A stretch of DNA of 27,449 nt. It comes from Clostridia bacterium (GTDB lineage Bacteria; Bacillota; Clostridia; Oscillospirales; CAG-272). Each line of letters starts with the position of its first letter. The stretch's first letter is position 1. The position numbers and the translations under genes were made by a program. Positions 1 through 6,859 of this stretch are shown here, piece by piece. The notes under the pieces are model-generated. The model had not been told where the DNA came from, did no database searches, and saw nothing but the letters and a program-made list of their open reading frames with translations. The stretch lies in contig CAAGGQ010000150.1 in assembly GCA_900769475.1 (NCBI GenBank), forward strand, positions 1 to 27,449. The letters are read 5' to 3'.

Positions 1-485
1 ACCATCGGGACGGCGGCGCGGTGAGCGTGGCTCTGACCACGTCGCGGGCGTATAGCGAGCTTATTGTGGACGGCGTGCACGTCTGCCCCGAGATGGTCAA
101 GCTGGCCTATCGGTGCCTTGGACGGGAGCGGCTGGTGCTGATCACCGATTCCATGGAGGCCACGGGATGCCCCGACGGTGAGTACTCCATTGCAGGTCAG
201 CCTGTGAAGGTGGTGGAGGGCCGAGCCCTGACGTTGGACGGCGTTCTGGCGGGAAGCACCCTGGAGCTGTGGGACGGAGTGAAAAACCTGATGCGCTTTG
301 CGTCGATCCCCCTGGAGGAGGCCATTGCCTGTGCCACGGTGAACCCCGCCCGCATGGTGGGCATCGAAAAACATCTGGGCAGCATTGAGGTCGGCAAGGT
401 TGCCAACCTGTTGGTGGTGAACGCCGCGCTGGAGATCACCGAAGTGATCTATCAAGGCGTTGCTATGGAAGCTTTGCGGGGATAA
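1..485 (+). CDS. nagA: N-acetylglucosamine-6-phosphate deacetylase, C-terminal part (5' end outside window)
   Basis: The frame is open from the left edge (first full codon at position 3, reading His-Arg-Asp-Gly-Gly) and stops with TAA at 483-485, so only about the last 160 residues are here. NagA removes the acetyl group from GlcNAc-6-phosphate to give glucosamine-6-phosphate in amino-sugar catabolism and cell-wall recycling, in the cytosol. The visible stretch matches the family's C-terminal half: a DGVHV metal/substrate-site motif, the ITDSMEATG segment carrying the catalytic Asp, then AGSTLELWDGVKNL, the ATVNPARMVG segment and the closing GSIEVGKVANLLVVN of amidohydrolases. The GTG at 21 is an internal Val codon, not a start. 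The next gene begins 19 bp downstream on the same strand, so they may be co-transcribed. Identification is firm; completeness cannot be judged. Confidence 0.93.
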   Translation, partial: HRDGGAVSVALTTSRAYSELIVDGVHVCPEMVKLAYRCLGRERLVLITDSMEATGCPDGEYSIAGQPVKVVEGRALTLDGVLAGSTLELWDGVKNLMRFASIPLEEAIACATVNPARMVGIEKHLGSIEVGKVANLLVVNAALEITEVIYQGVAMEALRG

Positions 486-504
486 CAGAAAGGAAAAAAC
501 GAAG

Positions 505-1050
505 ATGAAGCATATGGTACAAAATCTGATCATTGTGGGATTGGCGCTGCTCTGCCTCTTGTTTGGTCTTTTGACCTGCCTGGAGCTGATCCCCACCAAC
601 CCCTCGGGGCTGGAGGTGCAGGAGGAGATCCGCGTGTCCTCCTCCATGCTCAACTACAACGACAAGACCTATGTGTTTGAGCTCTATGGAACGATCTACA
701 ATCCCACCGACGCCACGGTGAACATTCAAAACCTGAAGGTCACGGTGAGCGACGGCGACGGACACACCGAGACTCTGACTCTGGAGGGCATGCTCCTTCC
801 TCCCCGCACCAAGTGGGAGATCGGTCACCGCTGGGAGGGAACCACGGTCTACGATCGGGTTGCCCAGGTCACGGTGGTTTCCGAGGAGGGCGAGGATCTG
901 ATCCCCAACACCGAGTCGGCGGTCAAGGGAAGCGGTATGGCGTTGATCTACCTGGCGCTCCTGTTGATGACGGCAGGGATCCTGGTTCGGCGTTGCAAGC
1001 TCCGCTACTACACCTACCAAGAGGATCGCATGGCCAAGGAAGAAGAATGA
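505..1050 (+). CDS. Hypothetical two-helix membrane protein with extracytoplasmic beta-rich domain
   Basis: A 181-residue protein of no family I recognise. The ATG at 505 is chosen over an upstream in-frame ATG at 460, because 460 lies inside nagA and 505 has an AGAAAGGA ribosome site. Residues about 5-27 form a hydrophobic helix (signal anchor) and about 142-162 form a second, followed by a basic and then acidic cytoplasmic tail ending in KEEE. Between them, about 115 residues contain alternating beta-like stretches (VFELYGTIYNPTDATVNIQNL), resembling an Ig-like or FxLYD-type domain that would face outside. It follows nagA by 19 bp and is closed by a strong terminator at 1074-1106, so it is the last gene of that unit. 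A role in the cell envelope is inference only. Confidence 0.75.
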   Translation: MKHMVQNLIIVGLALLCLLFGLLTCLELIPTNPSGLEVQEEIRVSSSMLNYNDKTYVFELYGTIYNPTDATVNIQNLKVTVSDGDGHTETLTLEGMLLPPRTKWEIGHRWEGTTVYDRVAQVTVVSEEGEDLIPNTESAVKGSGMALIYLALLLMTAGILVRRCKLRYYTYQEDRMAKEEE

Positions 1051-1073
1051 AAGAAAATCCTCTGGCATCAAAA

Positions 1074-1106
1074 GAGGAGCGCAGGATGAAAACTGCGCTC
1101 CTTTTT
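1074..1106 (+). terminator. Rho-independent terminator after the nagA-membrane protein unit
   Basis: A 10-bp perfect stem (AGGAGCGCAG at 1075-1084 with CTGCGCTCCT at 1093-1102) encloses an 8-nt loop and is followed by a run of T (1102-1106). It lies between the convergent ends of the plus-strand membrane protein and minus-strand spoIIR. On the minus strand the matching T-run is AAAA/TTTT at 1071-1073, so it may work in both directions. Confidence 0.85.
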
Positions 1107-1134
1107 GATCGTGCCGGGGTGCCCCGGGATCGGT

Positions 1135-1746
1135 TTATCCGAACCACTCCTCCAACAGCTCCAACAGCTTGAAGCGGACCCGATACACCGGTTGCTCGGT
1201 TTCGGTGATGATCTTGTACTGGTCGGGGGTCAGACCCACCGAGATAAAGGCGTCCTCCCCCTGCTGTGGGGAAACGGTACTGCTCCCCAGGCAGAGCGGC
1301 GGGAACAAACAGCACCACCAGTTCTGTCCCACAGCTTCCCCAATGCACAGGCGCAACGAGGTATAGGTGCCGGCGGGGAAGCAGAAGCTATCGTAGCTTC
1401 GCCGCGGGTAGTCCTCCTCCCCCAGCTCCATGGTTACGGGATCGGCTCTTCCCGCCGCGGCAATCACCTCCCGCGCCGCCGCCAGGATCTCTTCCTCGTG
1501 CTCGGTCAACCTCCGGCAGGCCTCCTCCCGGGAGGGACAGTCCAGGAGCAGGGGAGAGGTCACCTCCAGCACGGCATCCCGCACCTCCAGCTTCAGGGCT
1601 TGATCCTCGGGAGCGTCGGAATTGGCCAGCACGTGCAGGCGTACCACATTTTGGTAGACCTTCTCCTCGCCGTGCACCGGGAGGAGCCCCACGAACAGAA
1701 GCAGGGACGAAAGGGCGAAAAAGGCAATAAGTAATCGTTTTTGCAT
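1135..1746 (-). CDS. spoIIR: Stage II sporulation protein R
   Basis: A 203-residue secreted protein. In spore formers SpoIIR is made in the forespore under sigma-F, crosses into the intermembrane space and triggers SpoIIGA to process pro-sigma-E in the mother cell. The sequence shows an N-terminal hydrophobic signal segment (about residues 4-25), the family signature VRLHVLANSD early in the mature part, and the WWCCLFPPLC segment typical of the family near residue 170. The start at 1746 is preferred over an upstream in-frame ATG at 1791 because a full AGGAGG lies 8 nt before it and the signal peptide then begins at once. It is the strongest taxonomic marker here, pointing to a spore-forming lineage. 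Its Shine-Dalgarno lies in the 3' arm of a strong hairpin (see 1749-1800), which may limit its expression from nrnA read-through. Confidence 0.93.
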   Translation of the reverse strand: MQKRLLIAFFALSSLLLFVGLLPVHGEEKVYQNVVRLHVLANSDAPEDQALKLEVRDAVLEVTSPLLLDCPSREEACRRLTEHEEEILAAAREVIAAAGRADPVTMELGEEDYPRRSYDSFCFPAGTYTSLRLCIGEAVGQNWWCCLFPPLCLGSSTVSPQQGEDAFISVGLTPDQYKIITETEQPVYRVRFKLLELLEEWFG

Positions 1747-1748
1747 AG

Positions 1749-1800
1749 AAAAAACCTCCTGTTTGATCGTTGTGCCTTTAGCATTGACCAAGCAGGAGGT
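1749..1800 (-). terminator. Terminator-like hairpin between nrnA and spoIIR whose 3' arm is the spoIIR ribosome site
   Basis: On the minus strand a 15-position stem forms between 1800-1786 and 1768-1754 (ACCTCCTG pairs with CAGGAGGT; one mismatch, one G-U), with a 17-nt loop and then six T (1754-1749). It follows the nrnA stop (1817) directly, so it has the form of an intrinsic terminator. The AGGAGG used by spoIIR is inside the 3' arm, so any transcript crossing this site would also have its ribosome site paired. Confidence 0.7.
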
Positions 1801-1816
1801 GCTTTATACAGGAAGC

Positions 1817-2812
1817 TTATAATTGTTCTTCGTCGATGGCCGCCAGAAGCTTGCGCACGGCATCGTCCATATCGGTGGCCGAGAGGGTACAGCCGGCGGC
1901 TTTCTTGTGTCCGCCACCGCCAAAGGCGGCGCAAAGAGCGGCAACGTCATAGTCGCAGGAGGAACGGGTGGATACCCGAAAGACGCCTTCGGTGCCGGGC
2001 TGACGAATGGAGATGGCCACACGGACACCGCTCAGGGAGCGAGCCACGTCCACCAGGGTCTCCAGGTGCTCATCCCGCAGACCAAGAGCGGCCTTGAGGG
2101 CGTAGGGGAAGGTGATCACGGCGATCTTGCCTTCGGCAAAGAGCTGAAGATTGGAGATTCCCGCCCCTTGGGCACGGAGCTGCTCCAGACTCTTGCTCTC
2201 GTACAGCTTATGATTGATCTCGGCGCAATCAATGCCGCTGGCCAAGAGCTCGGCGGCGCGCAGATGGGTCTCGGCGGTGACGTTGGAGAAGCGGAAGCAA
2301 CCCGTATCTCCGCTGATGGCCGCGTAGAGATTGGTGCAAAGGGAATCGGTAATGGCAACCCGACCGTCGGTGGCCAGCTGCTTTACCAGGTCAAACATCA
2401 GCTCTCCCGTGGCGGCGGCCTCGGGGCGGATGTAGTGGTCGGCATAGGGCTCGCCCATGCCGTGGTGATCGATCATCAGGTGGATCTGCTCGCCGTAGAG
2501 CTCCCACAAGGAGCCCAGCTGGTTGGGAGCGGCGGTGTCCACGCTCACAATGCGCTCGGGATGAAAATCCTCGGGAATGGCTGCAGGCAGCACGCTCTCC
2601 TGCCCGTCGGTCAGGAACTGCAGGCGGGCGGGCACCTCGTCACAGCACACGCATAGGGCTTGGGAGCCAAGATCCAAAAGGATCTGCTTCATCACAAAGG
2701 CCGAGCCCACCGCGTCGGCGTCGGGATTGCGATGGAAGAGCACCAGGGTGTTGGCGGGGGTCTCCAGGGCCTGAATCACTTCCTCAAAGGAAAGACTGCG
2801 AAATTCACTCAT
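1817..2812 (-). CDS. nrnA: DHH-family phosphoesterase: nanoRNase / pAp phosphatase
   Basis: A 331-residue protein. NrnA degrades 2-5-nt RNA fragments and dephosphorylates 3'-phosphoadenosine 5'-phosphate, using Mn in a two-domain DHH/DHHA1 fold. The motifs are visible in order: HRNPDADAVGS (His27, Asp31, Asp33), Asp92 in SVDTAA, the name-giving Asp115-His116-His117, and the C-terminal DHHA1 substrate motif GGGGHKKAAG near residue 295. The length fits the family (about 310-330). The start codon overlaps the rbfA stop by ATGA (2809-2812), implying translational coupling, with a GAGGAGGA-rich ribosome site inside rbfA. The rbfA-nrnA pairing is the conserved end of the nusA-infB-rbfA-nrnA cluster in Firmicutes, though the rest of the cluster is absent here. 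Confidence 0.95.
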   Translation of the reverse strand: MSEFRSLSFEEVIQALETPANTLVLFHRNPDADAVGSAFVMKQILLDLGSQALCVCCDEVPARLQFLTDGQESVLPAAIPEDFHPERIVSVDTAAPNQLGSLWELYGEQIHLMIDHHGMGEPYADHYIRPEAAATGELMFDLVKQLATDGRVAITDSLCTNLYAAISGDTGCFRFSNVTAETHLRAAELLASGIDCAEINHKLYESKSLEQLRAQGAGISNLQLFAEGKIAVITFPYALKAALGLRDEHLETLVDVARSLSGVRVAISIRQPGTEGVFRVSTRSSCDYDVAALCAAFGGGGHKKAAGCTLSATDMDDAVRKLLAAIDEEQL

Positions 2813-3183
2813 GACTCGGTTTCGTCCTCCTCTTCCTCCTCGGGAGAGATCTCCAGGCCGTTGAGGATCGAGGCGATGTGGGCACCGTAGGCCACCGAAT
2901 CGTCGGGCAGGAAGGTAAGCTCGGGGGTGATGCGCAGGTTCAGGGAGCTGGCCAGCTCTCTGCGGATAAAGCCGGTGGCGGCCTTGAGTCCCTTGGCGAT
3001 CTCCTTCTTATCCCCGCTGAGTGCCGAGTAATAGATTTTTGCATACTTCAGGTCGGCGGTGCAATCGGCCGCCGTAACGCTGATAAAGGCGTCGCTGACC
3101 CGGGGGTCTTTGACTCTGCGCAGGATCATGGTCATTTCCTTTTGAATCTCCTCGTTGATCCTTCCGCGTCTGTATTTAGCCAT
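2809..3183 (-). CDS. rbfA: 30S ribosome-binding factor A
   Basis: A 124-residue single KH-type domain protein that binds immature 30S subunits, aids 5'-end maturation of 16S rRNA and is important at low temperature. The N-terminus (MAKYRRGRINEEIQKEM) and the segment VKDPRVSDAFISVTA followed by DLKYAKIYYSAL are diagnostic. Family length is 115-130 residues. The C-terminus ends in an acidic run (EEEEEDE), common in this family. The usual partner infB is not upstream; instead a small membrane protein and a hairpin (3228-3249) precede it, so this is a detached rbfA-nrnA unit. I could not pick out a convincing promoter in the 83 bp upstream. Confidence 0.95.
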   Translation of the reverse strand: MAKYRRGRINEEIQKEMTMILRRVKDPRVSDAFISVTAADCTADLKYAKIYYSALSGDKKEIAKGLKAATGFIRRELASSLNLRITPELTFLPDDSVAYGAHIASILNGLEISPEEEEEDETES

Positions 3184-3227
3184 ATGGGTTGGTCCCTTTC
3201 TTGTTTCTCTAGAAATGTGAAAACGCC

Positions 3228-3249
3228 TTCCCGTTTGGAAAAACGGGAA
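3228..3249 (-). terminator. Hairpin, probable weak terminator of the small membrane protein gene
   Basis: A perfect 9-bp stem (TTCCCGTTT at 3228-3236 with AAACGGGAA at 3241-3249) with a 4-nt loop. On the minus strand it is followed by GGCG then TTTT, a modest T-tract. It lies between the stop of the small membrane gene (3267) and the start of rbfA (3183). Confidence 0.55.
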
Positions 3250-3266
3250 AGCGGTGGAATTTTGGA

Positions 3267-3500
3267 TTAAGCCTGCAGATCGGTATCCTCGGTGACCTCC
3301 AGGGTCTCCTCTTCGTCTGCCAATTCGTCCAGCATCTCCAGTTCATCGTCTGTCGCATCCAGAGCGGTCTCTTTCTTGCGGAGGAAGAACTGATACAGCT
3401 TGGCAACGGCCAGGCAGATCGCAGCCACGGCGGCAACGATTCCAAGGATCTTCCAAATGGTGTTCTTCTTCTCCACAACAACATAGTTTTCTTTAGCCAT
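3267..3500 (-). CDS. Small single-pass membrane protein, hypothetical
   Basis: A 77-residue protein. The start at 3500 (MAKENYVVV) has AAAGGAGA 7-8 nt upstream; longer in-frame ATGs upstream would run through the promoter and AT-rich leader, so they are rejected. Residues about 17-38 form one transmembrane helix (ILGIVAAVAAICLAVAKLYQFF), followed by a basic patch RKK that would stay inside and a very acidic tail (DDELEMLDELADEEETLEVTED). The layout resembles small regulatory or scaffold membrane proteins, but I do not recognise the family. It has its own promoter (3550-3577) divergent from prmC, and a weak terminator downstream. Confidence 0.8.
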   Translation of the reverse strand: MAKENYVVVEKKNTIWKILGIVAAVAAICLAVAKLYQFFLRKKETALDATDDELEMLDELADEEETLEVTEDTDLQA

Positions 3501-3549
3501 GATGGTTCTCCTTTCGGGACAGAGCGTAATACTCCGATACTCTAATATC

Positions 3550-3577
3550 AGTATACCATTTTTTTTCAAAAAATCAA
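3550..3577 (-). promoter_or_regulatory. Probable sigma-A promoter for the small membrane protein gene
   Basis: On the minus strand TTGATT (3577-3572), a 16-bp spacer and TATACT (3555-3550) precede the gene, giving a 5' leader of about 45 nt. The spacer is one base short of ideal. Confidence 0.6.
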
Positions 3578-3666
3578 GTGAAATTGAAAATTTTTTTTGA
3601 AAATCCCTTTCTTTTTTCGGGTGCATGTGATAAGATATACCTATCTTAGGAAAACGAGGACGAAAC

Positions 3667-4503
3667 ATGACCTATCGGGAGCTTTGTTTGCGCCTGGAGC
3701 GCGCGGGAATTGAAAATGCCGAGTGGGATGCGGTGCTCTTGCTGGAGCACTTCTGCCGCGTCAATCCCACCCTGGTGCGCCTGACTCCGGAGGAGGACTA
3801 TCCCTCGCCCGCCCTGGAGGCGGCGGTGCAACGGCGGGAGGCGCGTTATCCCCTGCAGTATCTCTTGGGAGAGTGGACCTTTTACCGCCAGACCTACGAG
3901 GTCTCTCCTGCCTGTCTGATCCCGCGGTCGGATACCGAGATCCTGGTAGAGGAGGCCGTTCGGCTTCTGCCCCGGGGGGCTTTTTTTGCCGATCTTTGCA
4001 CCGGGAGCGGATGCATTGCCGTTTCGGTGCTGGCTGAGCGTCCCGACACCCGATGCGTGGCGGTGGATAAATTTCCCGAGACCCTGGCCATGGCACGGCG
4101 GAACGGGGAGCGTCAGGACGTGAGCGATCGCATGGAATGTGTGTGCGCCGACGTCCTCTCACCCATCTACGTCAGCGGAGAGCTGCTGGATGCCATTCTT
4201 TCCAATCCTCCCTACATTCCCACCAAGGATCTGGAGGGGCTTGCCCCCGAGGTGGGAGCCGAGCCTCGTGCCGCCCTGGACGGCGGAGAGGACGGTCTGC
4301 TCTTTTACCGCAAGATCCTACAAATGCACGGGGAGCGCCTCAAGCCCGAGGGCTTTTTCCTCTTTGAGGTGGGTTACGACCAGGCCGAGGCGGTTTGCCG
4401 CCTGGGGGCACAGGCAGGCTTTTCTACCTGTCGGATCCTCAAGGACTACGGCGGCAACCAGCGGGTGGTCTATCTGGCAAGAGAGGAGAAGGACGCAGGG
4501 TAA
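3667..4503 (+). CDS. prmC: Peptide chain release factor N5-glutamine methyltransferase
   Basis: A 278-residue SAM-dependent enzyme that methylates the Gln of the GGQ motif in release factors RF1/RF2, raising termination efficiency. It shows the N-terminal helical domain, the linker motif LIPRSDTEILVE (residues 84-95), the SAM-binding loop DLCTGSGCIA (109-118), the acidic Asp134 after beta-2 (VAVDKF) and the catalytic NPPY at 180-183, followed by GAEPRAALDGGEDGL, which is specific to the PrmC/HemK family. A GAGG ribosome site precedes the ATG. Its usual neighbour prfA is not adjacent. An extended -10 (TGATAAGAT, 3628-3636) upstream is a possible but weak promoter. The hairpin-array element begins 36 bp after the stop and supplies a terminator. 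Confidence 0.94.
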   Translation: MTYRELCLRLERAGIENAEWDAVLLLEHFCRVNPTLVRLTPEEDYPSPALEAAVQRREARYPLQYLLGEWTFYRQTYEVSPACLIPRSDTEILVEEAVRLLPRGAFFADLCTGSGCIAVSVLAERPDTRCVAVDKFPETLAMARRNGERQDVSDRMECVCADVLSPIYVSGELLDAILSNPPYIPTKDLEGLAPEVGAEPRAALDGGEDGLLFYRKILQMHGERLKPEGFFLFEVGYDQAEAVCRLGAQAGFSTCRILKDYGGNQRVVYLAREEKDAG

Positions 4504-4539
4504 CCCTGTTTCTTTCCTTGACGTGACCCCAAATGTATA

Positions 4540-4905
4540 GAAAACAGAGCCTCTGTCGCGATGGCGACGGGTGCTAAAGGACAGTAAAAAAGCCGATATG
4601 GATTTGATTCCGTATCGGCTCTTTTTGATTGCACTACCACTTTCGGTGGTGAGGAAGTACGCTCTTCCTGATCGTTTTTGGTGATATGCTGTCGCTTTGC
4701 AACAGCGTGATATTTTTGCTTCGCAAAAGTGATATTGCTCTGTAAACAGAGCAGTTATATTCTATTCACCTCCCAAACTCGCATAGCGAATATCACTCGG
4801 CGTAAGCCGAATATCACTGCGAAGCAATATAACTCGCCGCAGGCGAATAGAGTTGTCGTTGTGTCCTTAGGAACACAATGACATTGCGGTGGAGGCTCTG
4901 TTTTC
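4540..4905. mobile_element. MITE-like non-coding element: terminal inverted repeats enclosing a mirror-image array of hairpins
   Basis: The ends are 24-bp imperfect inverted repeats (4540-4563 and 4882-4905, 20 of 24 positions matching; the outer 14 bases, GAAAACAGAGCCTC, are perfect). Inside lies a chain of short stem-loops with no coding capacity. The left half carries the spacer GTGATAT at 4681, 4707 and 4729, and GTTATAT at 4754. The right half carries the reverse complements ATATCAC at 4790 and 4811, and ATATAAC at 4827. Each spacer pair flanks a small hairpin, such as GCTGT...ACAGC, TTTTGCTTCGCAAAA, TCGGCGTAAGCCGA and TCGCCGCAGGCGA. The whole can therefore fold both as a row of hairpins and as one large cruciform. 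I see no clear target-site duplication. It could be a miniature transposable element or a fixed intergenic repeat family; transposition is inferred from the ends only. Confidence 0.6.
4591..4625 (+). terminator. Terminator hairpin inside the repeat element, downstream of prmC
   Basis: A 12-bp stem (4591-4602 with 4609-4620, one G-U pair) with a 6-nt loop is followed by CTTTTT. On the opposite strand the stem is followed by TTTTTT (from 4585-4590), so it could stop transcription both ways. It is the first hairpin of the element's array and the only one with T-tracts. Confidence 0.75.
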
Positions 4906-4963
4906 ACCCTCTCCTCCCCGGCAGCATACGCTGTTTATCAAAAGCCGAAAGGGGAGTGGATGC

Positions 4964-5995
4964 TTGAAGATCGTGGTTTTGGCCGGGGGGAATTCCCCGG
5001 AGAGGGCGGTATCCCTGGCATCGGGGTGTCGCGTTGCCAACGCCCTGCTGGAGCGGGGACATCGGGTATTGTTGCTGGATCTGTATGAAGGGATGCGAGA
5101 GTTTCCGAAGGATCCCGAAACGCTGTTTCACCAAGGAGAGGCGCGCTTTCTTCCTCCCACGTCACCGGGAGAAATGCCCGCCCTCGAGGTCGCTTCCCAA
5201 GGGGGATGCTTGATCGGCCCCAACGTGCTTCGACTGTGCTCCTTGGCCGAGGGGGTCTTTCTTGCTCTCCACGGATCGATTGGAGAGAACGGCCTGCTCC
5301 AGGCCACCCTGGAATGCCACGGGATTGCCTTCACCGGCTCGGACGCGGTAGGGAGCATGCTGGCCATGGATAAGGATCTGAGCAAGCGGCTCTTCCGCCA
5401 GGCGGGGATCCCCACGCCTCCCTGGATGCGGGTAGACGGCGGACTTCCCGCCACCGCCGTAGCCAGTCGGGTGGGATTCCCATGCGTGGTCAAGCCCGTG
5501 AGCTGTGGCTCCAGTGTGGGAATCTCTATGGTATCCGAGGCATCGGAGTGGGAGCCTGCCCTTTCAAAGGCCGCAGAGTGGGGCTGCGGTGTGATGGCCG
5601 AGGGCTACGTGAGCGGACGGGAGCTGACCGTTGGGATCCTCAACGGAAAAGCCCTCCCCGTGGTGGAGATCCGAACACGGGAGGGCTTCTACGATTATCA
5701 AAACAAGTACAACGGAAGTGCCGAGGAGCTTTGCCCCGCACCGATCCCGTCGGTCATTGCCGCCCGCGCCACCGCCTTTGCTCTGCGAGGCTTTGCGGCT
5801 CTGCGCCTGCGGGGATACGCCCGCTTCGATTTCCTGCTGGACCACACCGAGGGGCTGTGGTGCCTGGAGGCCAACACGTTACCCGGTATGACTCCCACCA
5901 GTCTGTTTCCCCGCGCGGCCGAAGCGGCGGGGATTTCCTATGGGGAGCTTTGCGAGAGGATGCTGGAGGCTTCGGGCATCTCCCGGGATCAATGA
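4964..5995 (+). CDS. ddl: D-alanine--D-alanine ligase (TTG start)
   Basis: A 343-residue ATP-grasp enzyme that joins two D-Ala for peptidoglycan stem peptides in the cytosol. The start is taken as TTG at 4964: AAGGGGAG lies 7 nt upstream and the protein then opens directly with the first strand and the family motif GGNSPERAVSL. An upstream ATG at 4889 would begin inside the repeat element's right end. Other motifs are LHGSIGENGLLQ, SKRLFRQAGIPTP, VVKPVSCGSSVGI, the omega-loop YDYQNKY with its Tyr (D-Ala rather than D-Lac type), RGYARFDFLL and the metal/ATP motif EANTLPGMT. The 3' end overlaps convergent tcdA by 7 bp. prmC lies upstream, separated by the repeat element. Confidence 0.93.
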   Translation: MKIVVLAGGNSPERAVSLASGCRVANALLERGHRVLLLDLYEGMREFPKDPETLFHQGEARFLPPTSPGEMPALEVASQGGCLIGPNVLRLCSLAEGVFLALHGSIGENGLLQATLECHGIAFTGSDAVGSMLAMDKDLSKRLFRQAGIPTPPWMRVDGGLPATAVASRVGFPCVVKPVSCGSSVGISMVSEASEWEPALSKAAEWGCGVMAEGYVSGRELTVGILNGKALPVVEIRTREGFYDYQNKYNGSAEELCPAPIPSVIAARATAFALRGFAALRLRGYARFDFLLDHTEGLWCLEANTLPGMTPTSLFPRAAEAAGISYGELCERMLEASGISRDQ

Positions 5996-6729
5996 GGAAT
6001 GTCCGCCAGGGTCAGCAGGATCTCCCCGGCCATAAGATATCCGGCCACAGGGGGGACGAAGGAAAGGGATCCCGGTGCGCGGCGTTGGTTCTTTTGCGCC
6101 GCGGGATGCACCTCGGCAGGGGCGTCGGCAGGCAGGGGAGCGGCAGGCTCGGGGGAGTAGACCACCTTCAGGTGGTGGATCCCTCGGGCCTTCAACTCTC
6201 GCCGCATGGTTCGCGCAAGGGGACAGCCCTGGGTCTTGCTCAGATCGGTGACGCAGAAGCGGGAGGGATCCAGCTTATTTCCCGTGCCCATAGAGGCGAT
6301 GATGGGAACCCCCGCCGCCGTGGCGCGCAGGACCAGCTCGATCTTGGCGGCCACCGTGTCAATGGCGTCGGCCACGTAGTCATAGTCCTCCAGAGGGAAC
6401 TCGTGGGCGTTTTCGGGAAGATAGAATACGGGGAAGACCCGCACCTCGCAGCCGGGATTGATCTGAGCGATGCGTTCCTTCATCACGTCGGTCTTGAGGC
6501 GCCCCACGGTGGAGTGCAGGGCAATGATCTGGCGATTGACGTTGGAGAGGGACACGGTATCGTTATCAAAGAGATCCAGCCGACCCACGCCGGCGCGGGC
6601 CAGGGCCTCGCAAAGGGCGCCGCCCACACCCCCAAGACCGAACACCGCAACGTGGGCGTTGCGGATCTTTTCCAATCCTTGGGTTCCCAGCACCATGGCG
6701 GTGCGGATATCCTGTTCTCTGCAGTCCAT
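5989..6729 (-). CDS. tcdA: tRNA threonylcarbamoyladenosine dehydratase (E1-like)
   Basis: A 246-residue protein of the ThiF/MoeB/UBA1 fold. TcdA (YgdL/CsdL) uses ATP to cyclise t6A at position 37 of ANN-decoding tRNAs to ct6A. It shows the nucleotide-binding GLGGVGG (31-37), the acidic strand DLFDNDTVSLSNVNRQ, the KTDVMKERI segment, ADAIDTVAAK, and the family-specific SMGTGNKLDPSRF followed by DLSKTQGCPLARTMRRELK. Cys in TQGCPLA is in the usual place for this group. The region near residues 200-220 (SPEPAAPLPADAPAEVHPAAQ) is a variable Pro/Ala linker. The start has TAGGAGGA upstream and its own promoter (6761-6789). It is convergent with ddl, overlapping by 7 bp at the stops. Confidence 0.92.
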   Translation of the reverse strand: MDCREQDIRTAMVLGTQGLEKIRNAHVAVFGLGGVGGALCEALARAGVGRLDLFDNDTVSLSNVNRQIIALHSTVGRLKTDVMKERIAQINPGCEVRVFPVFYLPENAHEFPLEDYDYVADAIDTVAAKIELVLRATAAGVPIIASMGTGNKLDPSRFCVTDLSKTQGCPLARTMRRELKARGIHHLKVVYSPEPAAPLPADAPAEVHPAAQKNQRRAPGSLSFVPPVAGYLMAGEILLTLADIPH

Positions 6730-6760
6730 GCTTCTTCCTCCTAAAACGGTTCTTTGCTTC

Positions 6761-6789
6761 AGTATAGCAGAAAATCATCTTTTTTTCAA
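6761..6789 (-). promoter_or_regulatory. Sigma-A promoter for tcdA
   Basis: Minus strand TTGAAA (6789-6784), 17-bp spacer, TATACT (6766-6761), about 32 bp before the ATG. It is back to back with the Nudix-gene promoter at 6797-6825. Confidence 0.75.
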
Positions 6790-6796
6790 GAGCTTC

Positions 6797-6825
6797 TTTA
6801 CAAAACCGCTTTTTTGTTATATAAT
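6797..6825 (+). promoter_or_regulatory. Sigma-A promoter for the Nudix-DUF1934 operon
   Basis: TTTACA (6797-6802), exactly 17 bp, then a perfect TATAAT (6820-6825). The predicted transcript starts near 6832, giving a leader of about 28 nt before the ATG at 6860. It is one of the best promoter matches in the window. Confidence 0.85.
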
Positions 6826-6859
6826 GAGAAAAGCGAGTTTAGAAAGAAGGAAGAAACCT

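Noticed and set aside
4681..4840. CRISPR array or direct-repeat array in the hairpin element
   Set aside because: The 7-bp spacers reverse orientation halfway and the intervals are short palindromes, not unique spacers.
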